NCBI GenBank assembly: GCA_036927565.1
Contig: JAYESD010000005.1
Span: 91,614,301 to 91,678,300, forward strand
Source of the DNA: Tuctoria greenei
Lineage: Eukaryota > Streptophyta > Magnoliopsida > Poales > Poaceae
Length of the DNA: 64,000 nucleotides
Reading direction: 5' to 3'
The notes beneath the pieces are model-generated. The model was not told where the DNA came from and made no database searches. It saw nothing but the letters and a program-made list of their open reading frames with translations. Numbering within the stretch: position 1 is the stretch's first letter; each line of letters begins with the position of its first letter. The translations under genes were made by a program, and so were the position numbers. Positions 1 through 11,393 of this stretch are shown here, piece after piece.

Positions 1-1899
1 AAAGCGATATTTTTAGGATATGTTGTTTCTGCACATGGAGTTGAGGTAGATGGATGTAAAATTTCTGCCATAAAGAATTGGCCTACTCCATTGAATGTTA
101 GTCAAGTATGAAGCTTTCATGGTCTTGCTGGTTTCTATAGGCGTTTTATGAAGGATTTTAGTACCATTTCTGCACCTTTGAATGAACTTACAAAGAAAAT
201 GCTTTTGATGAACTAAAACGCCATTTGATTGCTGCACCATTACTTGCACTTCCTGATTTCACTAAACAATTTGAGATCGCACGTGACGCTAGTGGAGTCG
301 GTATTGATGGTGTGTTGATGCAAGAGAGTAGACCGATTGCATATTTTTCTGAAAAGTTGAATGGTGCACAGTTGAATTATCCTGTATATGATAAAGAACT
401 ATATGATCTTGTTCGTGTTTTTGAGGTTTGGCAACATTATCTGTGGCCAAAAGAATTCATCATACATTCTGAGGCATTGAAATTTTTTAAAAGTCAGTCC
501 AATTTAAATAAACAACATGCTAAATGGGTTGAATTCATTGAATCTTTTCCATACATCATTAAGTATACAAAGGGTAAAGATAATGTTGTCGCTGATGCAC
601 TCTCTCAGAAAAGTATGTTATTGACACAATTGGATGTTAAAGTTCCTGGTTTGGAGAGTTTGTGTGACTTATATCCTATTGATCCTGATTTTTCAACACC
701 ATATAAGTTGTGTACAGATGAGAAAGCATGGGAAAAATATCATATACATGAAGGCTACTTGTTTAGAGATAATAAACTATGTATTCCCAAATTGTCCGTG
801 CGCTTGTTGTTATTGCAGGAATCACATGTTGGAGGTTTGATGGGACATTTTGGACGTGAGAAGACTTTTCTTATGCTTGCTGATCACTTTTATTGGCTTA
901 AGATGAGGCACGATGTTGACATATTTGCGCGGCGATGAATTAGTTGTCACAGGTCAAAGTCCAAGCTGAAACCTCATGGTTTTTATACCCCTCTCCCTGC
1001 CCCTACTACACCATGGGAAGATATAAGCATAGATTTTGTGTTAGGATTTCCTAGGACCAAGAGAGGACATGATTCAACTTTGTGGTAGTTGATCAATTTT
1101 CTAAGATGTCACATTTTATTGCCTGCCACAAGATCGCCGATGGATCGCATATTGCCAATTTGTTTTTCAGAGACATCGTGCACTTACATGGAGTGCCGAA
1201 GACAATCTTTTCTGATCGTGATGTGAAGTTCATGAGTTACTTTTGGAAGACAGTTTGGGGAAAGCTGGGGACAAAGTTATTATTCAGCACAACTTGTCAA
1301 CCCAAACTGATGGACAAATGGAGGTGGTGAATCACACACTCTCAACGTTACTGCGATCGATGATCAAGAAGAACCTACGAGTGTGGGAGGAGTGTTTACC
1401 ACATGTGGAGTTTGCCTATTACAGGGCAGTGCACTCAACAACACAATTATGTCCATTCGAGGTGGTCTATGGTTTTAAACCCATTACACCACTTGATATG
1501 CTGCCGCTCCCAATTCAAGAGAGAGTCAACATGGAAGTATCCAAGCGGGCAGATTTTGTGCGGAAGATACATGAGAAGACAAAAGGAGCAATTGAAAAGA
1601 AGGGCAAGTACAATGCTGATCGTGTCAATAAGAAGAGAAAGAAGGTCTTGTTACAGCCAGGTGACATGGTGTGGGTACACTTCCGTAAAGACAAATTTCC
1701 TGAACGGCGAAAGTCTAAGTTGCTACCTCGAGGTGATGGACCTTACAAAGTTCTTGCCAAGATCAATGATAATGCTTACAAGATAGATCTTCCTAGTGAC
1801 GAATTTGGTGTCAGTAATACTTTCAATGTTGCTCATATGGCACCATATGATGGTAACAACCTTTACGCGTCGTGGTCGATGCCTTTTGAAGGGGGAGGA
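1..1899 (+). pseudogene. G1a pol remnant: RT C-terminus, RNase H, integrase
   Basis: Order follows a gypsy pol: end of RT (1-170), RNase H (about 225-610, including the DASGVGIDGVLMQ and ELYDLV regions), zinc-binding N-terminus of integrase, catalytic core (about 1000-1450) and a GPY/F module (GDGPYKVL near 1734). It is inactive. A CGA codon is TGA at 109; about 34 bp present in G1b are missing near 198, between two AAGAAA stretches; a Cys codon of the integrase zinc finger is TGA at 936-938; and frameshifts lie near 1080 and 1250-1330. No chromodomain follows the GPY/F module; the frame instead continues into the LTR. Identification by homology is secure; function is lost. Confidence 0.9.
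1888..1899 (+). promoter_or_regulatory. G1a polypurine tract
   Basis: GAAGGGGGAGGA lies directly against the 5' end of the 3' LTR (TGATGAGG from 1900). This is the position of the plus-strand primer in LTR retrotransposons. It also codes for the acidic residues just before the LTR-encoded C-terminus. Confidence 0.8.
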
Positions 1900-2925
1900 T
1901 GATGAGGTCATCCCTAACACTTTACCATCTTCTCCTATTCATGACATGGCTGGTCCAGTTGGCGTTCAACTTGAATCTAATGAACCCCGTACTGGACCCA
2001 TTACAAGAGCATGTGCCAAATTATTAGAACACCAGATGAATACTCTCCTAGTCGAATATAATATTGTTACAAATGAGAATTTTATACTACCTAAGTTTTC
2101 ATGTTCGCATGATCAGATTTGAAGCTGATGCATCCATAGCAAGTGGAGGTGAAGAGATATGTGAAGATTGTTGCAAGTTGAATGCCCACATCAAGGAGTA
2201 CGTGGGAGAGGAGAGGAAGGAAGGAGCACTACCAATAAAGAATTGATCATGAAAATCAATTCAGTTTCGGATATGACAATTACTCTAAAATTGAATCAGC
2301 CGCAGATTTCTTTCCCAGAATCCGAATCCTGCAAATAAATATTTGTTGGAAAGATAACACCAAATACTTTCCAATAAGTATGGCTTCAGTTTATGGGAAA
2401 GCATATACAGGCCATGGCAACCAAATAAAGTTGACAGTCACTTCTATTTCCTTCCAAATAGAGTCTGTTTTATTTAGGGAAGTTGGGCCTGTGATTTATT
2501 TGTTACCAAACATAGTTTGGACGTCCAGGAGTCACATATGTACTATTGTAGGACGTGGCTTTAGGGGAGGTTGAACAAGTTCATAAAATTTCAGACCTGA
2601 ATTACTGTATGCATTCATTTGAGATAAAATATTCCACTTTGTTTCTATCTGGAGTATTTTCCCCCTTCACCATTTTGTTGCGATTTGGTGATTCTTCCGT
2701 TGTGAGAATCAAGTGTAATCTGTCGTTCCATTGGGAATTGGTTGATTGCAAACGGCTTCGTGGTCGGCGGCTACGAGCACAAGTGTGTGGTGTTGCGAAT
2801 ATCCATAGGCTTGAGATCTGTTGCATTGGCAGCAGGGGAACAGCCGGAGAGTTCGTGAGTGTCTCACAAGTTATCTTCACACCCATTGTCGTGTTCATCG
2901 AGAAGATCGGGCTACCCCTCCATCA
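1900..2925 (+). repeat. G1a 3' LTR (1026 bp), encoding the end of pol
   Basis: The LTR starts TGATGAGGTC and ends CCTCCATCA. Boundaries come from G1b, whose two LTRs share both ends and are flanked by a perfect TSD. The first 220 bp are coding: the pol frame continues as DDEVIPNTL and reaches GPITRACAKLLEHQ before stopping at 2120-2122. The remainder resembles U3-R-U5. The G1b 5' LTR is 1016 bp once its MITE and duplicated TAA are removed, so this copy is essentially full length. Confidence 0.9.
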
Positions 2926-3421
2926 CTCTTTAGGTGGACCTTGAAACCTCACACACATACAAACACTTAACATGATATCATGCCTAGATGCACATAAATA
3001 AAGCAGTGAACCTATCATAGATCGATATACCTTTTGATCCACATTTGGACCGTCTTCGTTGAGGTTGAGATGTCCATTTGTTGCAATGGGAGACTTGGAA
3101 TCTCAAGAAAAACTTCAATTTGCCCATCATAGATATCTCGAACCTATCTGTCATAATCTTACTGAATTCTTCACAAAAAAATTTATTAGTAGACTCAAAG
3201 ATAATATCATCAACATAAATTTGACATATGATAGATGACCATCAAAATGCTTAGTAAATAGTGTATAATAAGCTTACCCTATTTTAAAGCCATTCTGAGT
3301 GAGAAAGTCACTCATACCAAGCTCTAGGTGCTTGTTTGAGGCCATAGAGTGTCTTACATAGTTTGTACACATGTCTAAGGTAATCTTCATCATCAAAGCC
3401 TAGTGGCTGCTCCACGTACAC
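2926..3421 (-). pseudogene. C1 reverse transcriptase, C-terminal part
   Basis: On the minus strand this encodes copia RT downstream of the EEVYV site, including LKQAPRAWYE and the catalytic IYVDDI region, with several stops. It matches the plus-strand RT of C2 at about 38930-39500. It is cut on the right by G2a, which duplicated TACAC, and on the left by G1a. Confidence 0.85.
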
Positions 3422-4287
3422 TGATGAGGACATCAACACCGTCGATACATCCACACCCACTCAACTACCGATTTTCGGTCCGATTACTCGCGCTCGTGCA
3501 CGTCAACTAAACTATCAGGTCAACTCATTCATGGCCTTATGTCCATCTTATCTAGACCATGGAACCATGTGCTTTCTTGTTTTGCTTAGGAACAATGGAG
3601 AAGAGCTAAAGGGAAGAGAATTCACGCGAATTGGATTTGGACAGCAGAACATTGCCAACTTGTGACGGCGACCACGACTTCATACAGACTCCGATCCAGG
3701 AGTTCAAGTACTTCCTGGAAAGATTACCAAGTATACTTTCAAATGGATCTGACCTCATATCCATATCTATTCGGAGTCGGCCGCAATCTTTATTTTAATT
3801 CGGAGACATTTTCTGTCTATAGTGCCGCATCACCAAAGTTGGGCCCATGGCCCATGTATCATTAAGAGCCCATTAGGGAATCGTTATTAGGGTTTCTCAC
3901 GACCCTAGGGAGGTATTAAACAGTATATGACACTCTCATTAGATGGTGGGTTTTGTTTATTTGAAAGTTAGCTTCTGCTGCTTCCTTGTACACGCGCGTG
4001 TTGACTAGATCGCCCATCTACTTGTATTCGGAACCCCACTTTTTGATTGTTTCAATGGATCAGTGCTTGTTCTTCTTGTTCTTGCATGTTCTTCGATTAC
4101 TTGCAGGAAAAGGCCCTCGTGGTCAGGTTGATTGTGTGCCAGCAAGAACAATACAACTTCGGGGTCGGTGTACCAATCGCTAAGGCGCATCGTCCTGGGG
4201 ATGGTGTAGTCGGATCGCCAACGTCTTCTCCTCCGCAAATTGAACCCTCTTATTCTCATCGAAAGATCGGAAACCAAGATCCTATCA
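3422..4287 (+). repeat. G2a 5' LTR (866 bp)
   Basis: Starts TGATGAGGACATC and ends GATCCTATCA immediately before the primer-binding site. The first 240 bp still carry the coding sequence for the pol C-terminus (FGPITRARARQLNYQV), although here nothing upstream could be translated into it. Its length of exactly 866 bp equals both LTRs of G2b, fixing the family LTR length. Confidence 0.92.
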
Positions 4288-4289
4288 TG

Positions 4290-4304
4290 TGGTATCAGCA
4301 CAAG
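4290..4304 (+). promoter_or_regulatory. G2a primer-binding site (initiator tRNA-Met type)
   Basis: TGGTATCAGCACAAG begins two bases after the LTR end. The G2b equivalent is TGGTATCAGAGCAAGG, the usual complement of the initiator Met-tRNA 3' end in plant retrotransposons, so this copy has two changed bases. Confidence 0.85.
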
Positions 4305-5367
4305 GTTAATCGGTGAGAGTTCTAATCATTGCTGTTCTTTCCGCTGTTATCATCCTATAGTCCAAAAAAAGCCAAAAAAAATACTAGATCTGTTTTTCCA
4401 TTATTCCTAGAACATTGTGCCTTTTACTTTCACTACTTAGTTCAGACTTGTTGAGTTCATAGTTGCTTCGACGAGTCAAGTTGTTGGTCTTAGTATTTAG
4501 TCCTTTAGAGTTTCGAGTTCTTGTCATGTTTGATCTGCAAAAAAAACACCATCATCCCCACCATCACGAAATTAGGGAGATATTCACATCCTAATTTGTA
4601 TCTCCAAAAGAGGAAATAACCAGATCAGATCTGATTTCGAGTACCTTCTTCGTTTTGGAAGAAAAAAGTTGTAATTTCTTCATACGTTGTAAGTTTGGAA
4701 AGTGTAAGCACAATATGGAAAGGTTTATCTCGCCATCTTTTCGAAGGATCAGACCTTGCCTGAAAATTCCATCTGTGTGCATCGCAATCACCAAAGAGAT
4801 TTCGAGATCTTCTGTGTATTTTTCTTTGGAAAGCAATATTTATAAGACCTGCAAGGAACCTGCGAAAATAAGTGTGCTATTTGTGGTATTTGGTAGCTTA
4901 TCATCCAATCCTTGTGTAATCTTTTAGGACTGCAGGGCTCTGTAAAAAAAAGAAAAAGAAAGAAAAAAGAAAGAAAGAAAGAAAGAAAAGTGAGCTTCAG
5001 TTGCTGCTGTTGTCGGCTATAGTGTGACTGGTGTGAATTCCTTTGTGTCTGGGCTTGCGTCTCTAGAATGGTCTAATCTGGGACCAGCACAGTACTGTCA
5101 TAGAACATTTATTCAACTTGTTATGACTAACGTGGTGAAAGTTTGTTCCTTGTGCTAGTTCAGCCACCTAAAGCTCCATAGATTGACACCTATTCTTGAA
5201 GTTGTTCATTACTTGCTGGTTACAATCACCTCCTTGCTGAGCTTGGTAAGAACAGGTAAGAGCTTGATTGAGCACTTTGAGAGTGAGCGAGCTATCCCCA
5301 CCAGCACCCTTGTAGCTAGTGATAACATTACCCTTTTATATTCGATTGTTCCTTTTTTCTACTAACC
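4305..5367 (+). other. G2a untranslated leader
   Basis: About 1.06 kb between the primer-binding site and gag with no supportable ORF. It contains AT-rich stretches and a purine-rich GAAA microsatellite (4944-4989). Its middle part is not similar to the G2b leader, which carries a 24 bp repeat array instead, so leaders vary within the family. Confidence 0.7.
4944..4989 (+). repeat. (GAAA)n-like purine microsatellite
   Basis: A run of A and G only, mostly GAAA and AAAAG units, in the G2a leader. Simple sequence with no assigned role. Confidence 0.85.
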
Positions 5368-7041
5368 GTAGCAGGAGGAGCAAATGCAAATGAAGACGTG
5401 CATTCACCTCGCACACGGGGAATTATACAGCACTTCGAGCGCCAAGTGCGGATACACACAGAAGCGCTTGATGAGGATGTTCATGTTACCAATGACCACT
5501 TTGGTCAATTGGAAAATGTGCAGATCGACACCAACACCAAAATCAGCATGTTGGAGGTTTCCATACAAACAATGAACACTTCTATTGGATCCATCCTGCA
5601 TCGCCTTGAGGAGAGGGATCGAGGACGAACTGTGGATGGACATGTGAGCAATGCTCCTAGCATTCTACGTGATAATGAAGATGACTATCCTGCAGATACT
5701 GAGATTGGGGAAGATGAGAATGCTAGGACATGACGCCGGCTACAATGCAACCGTCAAGGTATGGGTGCACAACGTCGGCGTGAGGTACGCAATAATGCTG
5801 ATACATTTAACAAGATCAAATTTATGATACCTCCTTTTCATGGTAAATATGACCTTGATGCTTATATTACTTGGAAGATTTCTGTTGATCAAAAATTTGC
5901 ATGTCACGAATTTCCTGAAAATGCAAGGGTTAAAGCAGCCACTAGTGAGTTCACTGATTTTGCTTCTGTTTGGTGGATAGAACATGGCAAGAAAAATCCT
6001 AATAACATAACCCAAACTTCGAAAGCTTTGAAACGGCTCATGCGGGCTAGATTTGTTCCTTCTTACTATGCACGTGATCTATTAAATAAGTTAAAACAGT
6101 TAAGACAGGAAGCTAAAAGTGTAGAAGAGTATTTTCAGGAACTACAAATGGGTATGCTGCGTTGTAGTTTAGACGAGGATGAGGAACCAGCTATGGCTAG
6201 ATTTTTGGGTGGTTTAAACTATGAAATTCAGGACATCCTTGCTTATAAAGATTACAATAATGTTACCCATTTGTTTCATCTTGCTTGTAAAGCTGAAAGG
6301 GAAGTGCAGGGACGACGAGCTAGTTCTAGAACTAATATTTCTGCAGGAAAGACTAGCTCATGGCAACCACGCACAACTACTCCTCCGATTGGGCGTGCTC
6401 CTCCGCCATCTTCTTCACCAAGTCGAGTAGGACCTTCTTCCTCCGGCAACAAGCCACGTGCTCCTTCCACTAGCTCAGCAGCCAAGACAACCCAAAGGCC
6501 CACCAAGAGTGCTTCTTACGTAGCATCTATAGGGCGAGCTATAGATGTTCAATGTTACATATGCAAGGGATTCGGCCATGTGCAGCGTGACTGTCCGATC
6601 AAACGTGTTCTAGTTGTTAAAGATGATGGTGAGTACTCATCTGCTAGTGATTTCGATGATGATACACGTGCTTTGCTTGCAGCTGACTATACAAGTAGTG
6701 ACGAACATCAAGAAGAGCATATTGGTGCAGAAGATGCAGTGTGCTATGAAAGCCTCATTGTGCAGTGTGTGCTTAGTGCCCAAATGGAGAAAGCGGGGCA
6801 AAATCAAAGACACACCTTATTCCAAACAAAGTGTGTTGTCAAAGAGCGTTCTTACCGTATGATCATTGATGGAGGTAGCTGCAACAACTTGGCCAGCAGT
6901 GACATGGTGGCCAAGCTGGCACTAAGCACCAAACCACACCCACATCCCTATTACATTCAATGGTTAAACAATAGCGGTAAGGCAAAGGTAACTAGACTTG
7001 TGCAAATCAATTTTGCTATTGGATCAAAAGTATGTTGTTAA
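5368..7041 (+). pseudogene. G2a gag and protease region, start codon lost
   Basis: Encodes a gypsy Gag with an N-terminal helical segment, a capsid region (about 5820-6300), a Ser/Pro-rich linker, an intact CCHC zinc knuckle (CYICKGFGHVQRDC, 6553-6594), an acidic segment, and the protease site IIDGGSCNNLAS near 6860. G2b starts ATGGCAGGAGG; the same position here is GTA (5368-5370), so the initiator is lost. A TGA at 5731-5733 interrupts the frame, and a frameshift near 7027 ends it before the protease finishes. Frame and start were chosen by comparison with G2b. Confidence 0.88.
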
Positions 7042-8832
7042 ATGTGATGTTGTGCCTATGCAAGCTCTTAATATTCTGCTAGGAAGACCTTGGCAATTTG
7101 ATAGAGATTCTATGCATCATGTAGATCAAATCAATATTCTTTTCTTTACCATGATAAAAAATGTGTTGCATCCTATGTCTCCTGAAGCTATTGTGCAAGA
7201 TGATGTTGCTAGAGCTAGGAAAACTAACTCTCAGGACCATGCTAATGTTGAGAACAATAACAATGTCAAATCTGTGTTTGATAAGAAAAATGAGATATCT
7301 TTGAAGGGAAAATGCTTGTTTGCTACGAAATCTGATATTAATGTACTGATTGCTTCTACCTTTGTTACCTATACTTTATATGCAAAGATGCCTTGATTTC
7401 CCTTTACAATATGCAACATTCTTTGCCTCCTGCTGTTGCTATCATTTTGCAGTAATATTCTGATGTGTTTCCAAGTGAAGTACCACCAGGACTACCACCA
7501 CTTCGAGGGATTGAGCACCAGATTGACCTCATTCCCGGTGCTTTTTCCCAACCGTGCACCATACAGGACAAACCCAAAACAAACAAAAGAGATTCAGCGC
7601 CAAGTACAAGAACTACTTGACAAAGTTTATGTACGTGAGTCTCTTAGTCCTTGTGCCATCCCAGTTATTCTAGTACCTAAAAATGATGGATCATGGCGTA
7701 TGTGTGTGGATTGTAGAGCAATCAATAATATCACCATTCGATATCGTCATCCTATTCCACGTTTCGATGATATGCTTGATGAATTGAGTGGCGCTGTTGT
7801 GTTCTCAAAAGTTGATTTGCATAGTGGTTACCACTAAATTCGCATGAAACTAGGAGATGAATGGAAAACTGCATTTAAAACCAAGTTTGGTTTATATGAG
7901 TGGTTAGTCATGCCTTTTGGGTTAACTAATGCACCTAGCACCTTCATGAGATTAATGAACGAGGTTTTGCATGCATTCATTAGAAAATTTGTTGTTGTGT
8001 ACTTTGATGATATATTGATTTACACCAAATTCATAGATGAACATCTTGATCACTTATGTGCTGTTTTTAATGCTTTACATGAGGCACGTTTATTTGGTAA
8101 CCTAGAGATTGTTAGGTTGCATGGTGTGCTAAACACAATAGTTTCAGATCGTGATGCTAAGTTTCTTAGCCATTTTTGGAGAACTTTATGGACAAAATTG
8201 GGGACTAAGCTTTTATTTTCAACTACTTGTCATCTCCAAACTGATGGTCAAACTGAGGTTGTGCATAGAAGCTTATCTACCATGCTTAGGGCTGTTTAAA
8301 AAAAATATAAAAATATGGGAAGAGTGTTTGCCTCATGTTGAATTTGCTTATAATCGCTCCCTACATTCTAGTACTAAGGAATGCCCTTTTGAGATTGTTT
8401 ATGGATTTGTACCCCGTGCTCCTATTGATTTATTACCTCTTCCCTCAATGGAGCGAGTAAATCTTGATGCTAAACATCGGGCTGAATTGACTTTAAAATT
8501 GCATGAAACCACGAGGAAGAATATAGAGTGCATGAATGCTAAGTACAAACTTGTTGGTAGTAAGGGAAAGAAACCTATCACTTTTGAACCTGGTGATTTA
8601 GTTTGGCTACATTTGCGAAGGATAGGTTTCCTAATTTGAGAAAGTCTAAATTGTTACCTCGAGCTGATGGTCCATTCAAAGTGTTAGAAAAGATTCTTGA
8701 TAATGCATATAAACTTGAGTTGCCTATGGATTTTGTGGTTAGTCCCACAGTTAACATTGCAGATTTGAAGCCATATTTGGGAGAAGAACATGAGCTTGAG
8801 TTGCAAACGACTCAAATACAAGAAGGTGAGGA
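7042..8832 (+). pseudogene. G2a pol: end of protease, RT, then fused integrase core (internal deletion)
   Basis: Continues from ECDVVPM-type protease sequence (about 7045-7110) through RT with the catalytic YFDD at 8000-8011. A CAA codon is TAA at about 7836, and the frame shifts near 7400. At about 8106 the RT palm sequence GNLE runs directly into IVRLHGV, part of the integrase core; compared with G1b this removes the RT thumb, RNase H and the integrase zinc finger. Integrase then continues with DRDAKFLSHFW, the QTDGQTEV region and a GPF module (ADGPFKVLEK near 8665). Frameshifts occur near 8298 and 8625. The frame continues into the 3' LTR and stops at 9074-9076. Confidence 0.88.
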
Positions 8833-9759
8833 TGATGAGGACATCAACACCGTCGATACATCCACACCCACTCAACTACCGATTTTCGGTCCGATTACTC
8901 GCGCTCGTGCACGTCAACTAAACTATCAGGTGAATTCATTCTTGGCCTTATGTCCATCTTATCTAGATCATGGAACCACGTGCTTTCTTGTTTTGCTTAG
9001 GAACAATGGACAAGAGCCAGAGGGAAGGGAATTCACTCGGACTGGATTTGGACAGCAGAACATCACCAACTTGTGACGGCCATCACGACTTCATACGAAC
9101 TTTGATCCAGGTGTTCAAGTACTTCCTGGAAAGATTACGAATTCTACTTTCAAAGGTACCTGACCTCATATCCATATCTATTCGGAGTCGGCCGCAACCG
9201 TTATTTTAATTCGGAGACCTTTTCTGTCCATGGTGCTGCATCACCAAAGTTGGGCCCATGGCCCATGTATCGTTAAGAGCCCATTAGGGACTCGTGATTA
9301 GGGTATCTCACGACACTAGGGAGGTATTAAATAGTATCTGCTACCCTCATTAGATCGTGGGTTTTGTTTATTCGAAAGTTAGCTTCTGCTGCTTCCTTGT
9401 ATACGCGCGTGTCGACTAGATCGCCTGTCTACTTGTATTCGGAACCCCACTTTTTGATTGTTTCAATATATCAGTGCTTGTTCTTCTTGATCTTGCGTAT
9501 TCTTCGATTGCTTGCAGGAATAAAGGCCCTTGTGGTCAGGTTGATTTGTGCTAGCAAGAACAATACAACTCCGGAGTCGGTGTACTGATCGCTAAGGCGC
9601 ATCGTCCTGGGGACGGTGTAGTTGGATCGCCAATGTCTTCTCCTCCACAAATTGAACCCTGTTGTCCTGGGGACGGTGTAGTCGGATCGCCAACATCTTC
9701 TCCTCCACAAATTGAGCCCTCCTATTCTCATCAAAAGATCGGGAACCAAGATCCTATCA
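8833..9759 (+). repeat. G2a 3' LTR (927 bp), encoding the pol C-terminus
   Basis: Starts TGATGAGGAC within the pol frame and ends CCTATCA before the TSD TACAC. Codons 8833-9073 add about 80 residues including GPITRARARQLNYQV and the ending GFGQQNITNL. It is 61 bp longer than the 5' LTR, explained by a 60 bp tandem duplication at about 9604-9723. Confidence 0.92.
9604..9723 (+). repeat. 60 bp tandem duplication in the G2a 3' LTR
   Basis: Two copies of a segment starting GTCCTGGGGACGGTGTAGT lie side by side with a 60 bp period and a few mismatches. The 5' LTR (3422-4287) and both G2b LTRs have one copy. As LTRs are identical at integration, the duplication most likely arose afterwards. Confidence 0.9.
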
Positions 9760-10432
9760 TACACTTCCTCTTTGATAGGACCATTGAGTAATGCTTTTTT
9801 GATGTCCATTTGATACAACTTAATATTATGGTGAGTAGCATAGGCTAATAAAATTCGAATGGACTCAAGTCTAGCTACTAGAGCAAAGGTTCTTTGAAAT
9901 CCAAGCCTTCAACCTGTGAGTAACCTTTTACCACAAGTCGTGCTTTGTTCCTCGTTACCACTCCTCTTCATCTTTCTTGTTCCGGAAGATCCATTTGGTG
10001 CACATGGTGTTCGCTTTTGGTCTTTCCACGAGCTCCCACACTTTATTTCTTTTGAAGTTGTTCAGCTACTCTTGCATGGCCATCACCCAATCTGGATCTC
10101 GTACTGCTTCATCAACCCTATAAGGTTCCAAAGCCGAAACAAAAGAGTAGTGTTCACAGAAATTAGCAATAAGAGATCTAGTAGTTATTTCCTTTGCAAT
10201 ATCTCCAATGATGTTGTCGAAGGATGATATCTTTGTACACTTTGATGTACTCTTGGGTGAGGCAGTTGTGACGTCATTTGCTCTTCATTTTCTTTATTTT
10301 CATTGTCTTGACCTAGACCATTGCCTCCATGATTATATTGGTCATCTTGGTCTTGCTGAGTTGATCTTGTGTAGAAACTCCCCTTTAATCATTGCTCTCT
10401 GGCTGAGGTGCATCTTGAGCACTTGAGTCTTG
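9760..10432 (-). pseudogene. C1 RT N-terminus and integrase-RT linker
   Basis: The minus strand encodes copia RT N-terminal sequence (RNKARLV, KGYSQVEGLDF) and the acidic, Gln-rich linker that in C2 lies between integrase and RT. Several stops and frameshifts are present. It joins the RT half at 2926-3421 once G2a and one TACAC copy are removed. Confidence 0.8.
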
Positions 10433-11393
10433 TCATCGCTTTTGTGGTCGAATATCATCAAGTGCCAGTCTCCTTAATGCTTGAAATGGAGCTTCTTCTT
10501 GATGTAGCACACACTTATCAACTTGCTCCACTTGGGAGCCATTAGTTACATCGAACACTATGTCACATGCCACTTCAACAATCTCAGAGACTTTGTTGAA
10601 GACACGATAGGCATAGACGTTCGAATCATAACCGAGCAAGAACCCTTCATCAGATTTCGAAGCAAACTTCGTAGTCCTAGGTTTCTTGTTCAAAATATAA
10701 CATTTACTATCAAATACTCTAAAATATGAAACATTTGGTCTGTTACTTGTTAGGAGCTCATATGGTGTCTTCATTAGAAGTCTATGAAGATATAGCGGGT
10801 TCGTGACGTGACAAGTGTTGTTCATCGCTTCCGCCCAAATCCGATCTAAATTCTTGTATTCATCTAGCAATGTTCTCGCCATCTCAATGAGTGTTCTGTT
10901 CTTTCTCTCGGCCACCCCATTTTGTTGAGGGGAGTAAGGCGCCGAGAACTCGTGCTTTTTTCCTTCTTCATCCAGGTACTTCTCAACTTAAATATTCTTA
11001 AATTACATTCCATTATCACTTCTTATATTCTTTACTGTGGAGGAGAATTCATTTTGTGCTCTATTCAAGAACTTCTTGAGAACGCCTTGGGTTTCTAATT
11101 CATCATACAAGAAGAACACCTAGGTAAATCTGGAAAAATCATCCACTATTACCAAACCATTTTTGTTATCGCCGATTCTTATATAAGAAATTGGACCAAA
11201 AAGATCCATATGTAGAAGTTCCAGCAGTCTTCATGTAGTCATCACGTTCTTTGCAGGGTGTGGTGCTCAAACTTGCTTTCCGGCTAGGCATGCACTACAC
11301 GGCCTGTCTTTCTCAAACACAACATCTTTAAAGCCTCGGATGTGACCACCTTTTAGAAGTTTCTGAAGATTACTCATACCAACATGGGCTAGT
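10433..11393 (-). pseudogene. C1 integrase, core and C-terminus
   Basis: Minus strand: copia integrase from the zinc-binding region to the C-terminus. The catalytic Glu in the AERKNRTLIEMA segment (near 10910) is kept, unlike in C2. The C-terminal part (FRVF, KSDEGFLLGYDSNVYAYRVFN) is an open 160-residue frame at 10433-10915, followed by a stop at 10433-10435. Upstream parts are frameshifted. Solo LTR K at 11394 cuts it from the pre-integrase domain. Confidence 0.85.

Larger units (their letters stand above)
1..2925 (+). mobile_element. CRM-like Ty3/gypsy element G1a, 3' part (cut by window edge)
   Basis: This is the right-hand part of a gypsy retrotransposon: reverse transcriptase C-terminus, RNase H, integrase and a full 3' LTR. 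It is closely similar throughout to G1b at about 50252-54351, which allowed frame and boundaries to be set by comparison. The LTR ends in CA at 2925 and is followed by CTCTT, where minus-strand copia sequence (C1) resumes, so the element inserted into the copia RT gene. The 5' half and the matching TSD copy lie outside the window. Confidence 0.9.
3422..9759 (+). mobile_element. CRM-like gypsy element G2a, internally deleted, TSD TACAC
   Basis: The element has two LTRs (3422-4287 and 8833-9759), a primer-binding site, gag, protease, RT and part of integrase. TACAC occurs directly before (3417-3421) and after (9760-9764), and copia RT sequence on the minus strand is continuous across the insertion. 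LTRs begin TGATGAGGAC and end CCTATCA. An internal deletion near 8106 joins RT to the integrase core, removing the RT thumb, RNase H and the integrase N-terminus, so the copy could only have moved with help in trans if the deletion predates insertion. Confidence 0.93.

Noticed and set aside
2555..2944. A 129-residue frame conserved in three copies (also near 46408-46773 and 54035-54355).
   Set aside because: It lies in the R-U5 part of the G1 LTR, and conservation is due to shared family membership. Start, stops and frame differ between copies.
3422..4287. Recurrent junctions at TGATGAGGAC looked like a recombination hotspot joining gypsy pol ends to copia or leader sequence.
   Set aside because: TSDs (TACAC, ATAGC) show that TGATGAGG is simply the LTR start; the coding sequence after it is part of the LTR. 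Only the two patches in the G1b 3' LTR remain unexplained by insertion.
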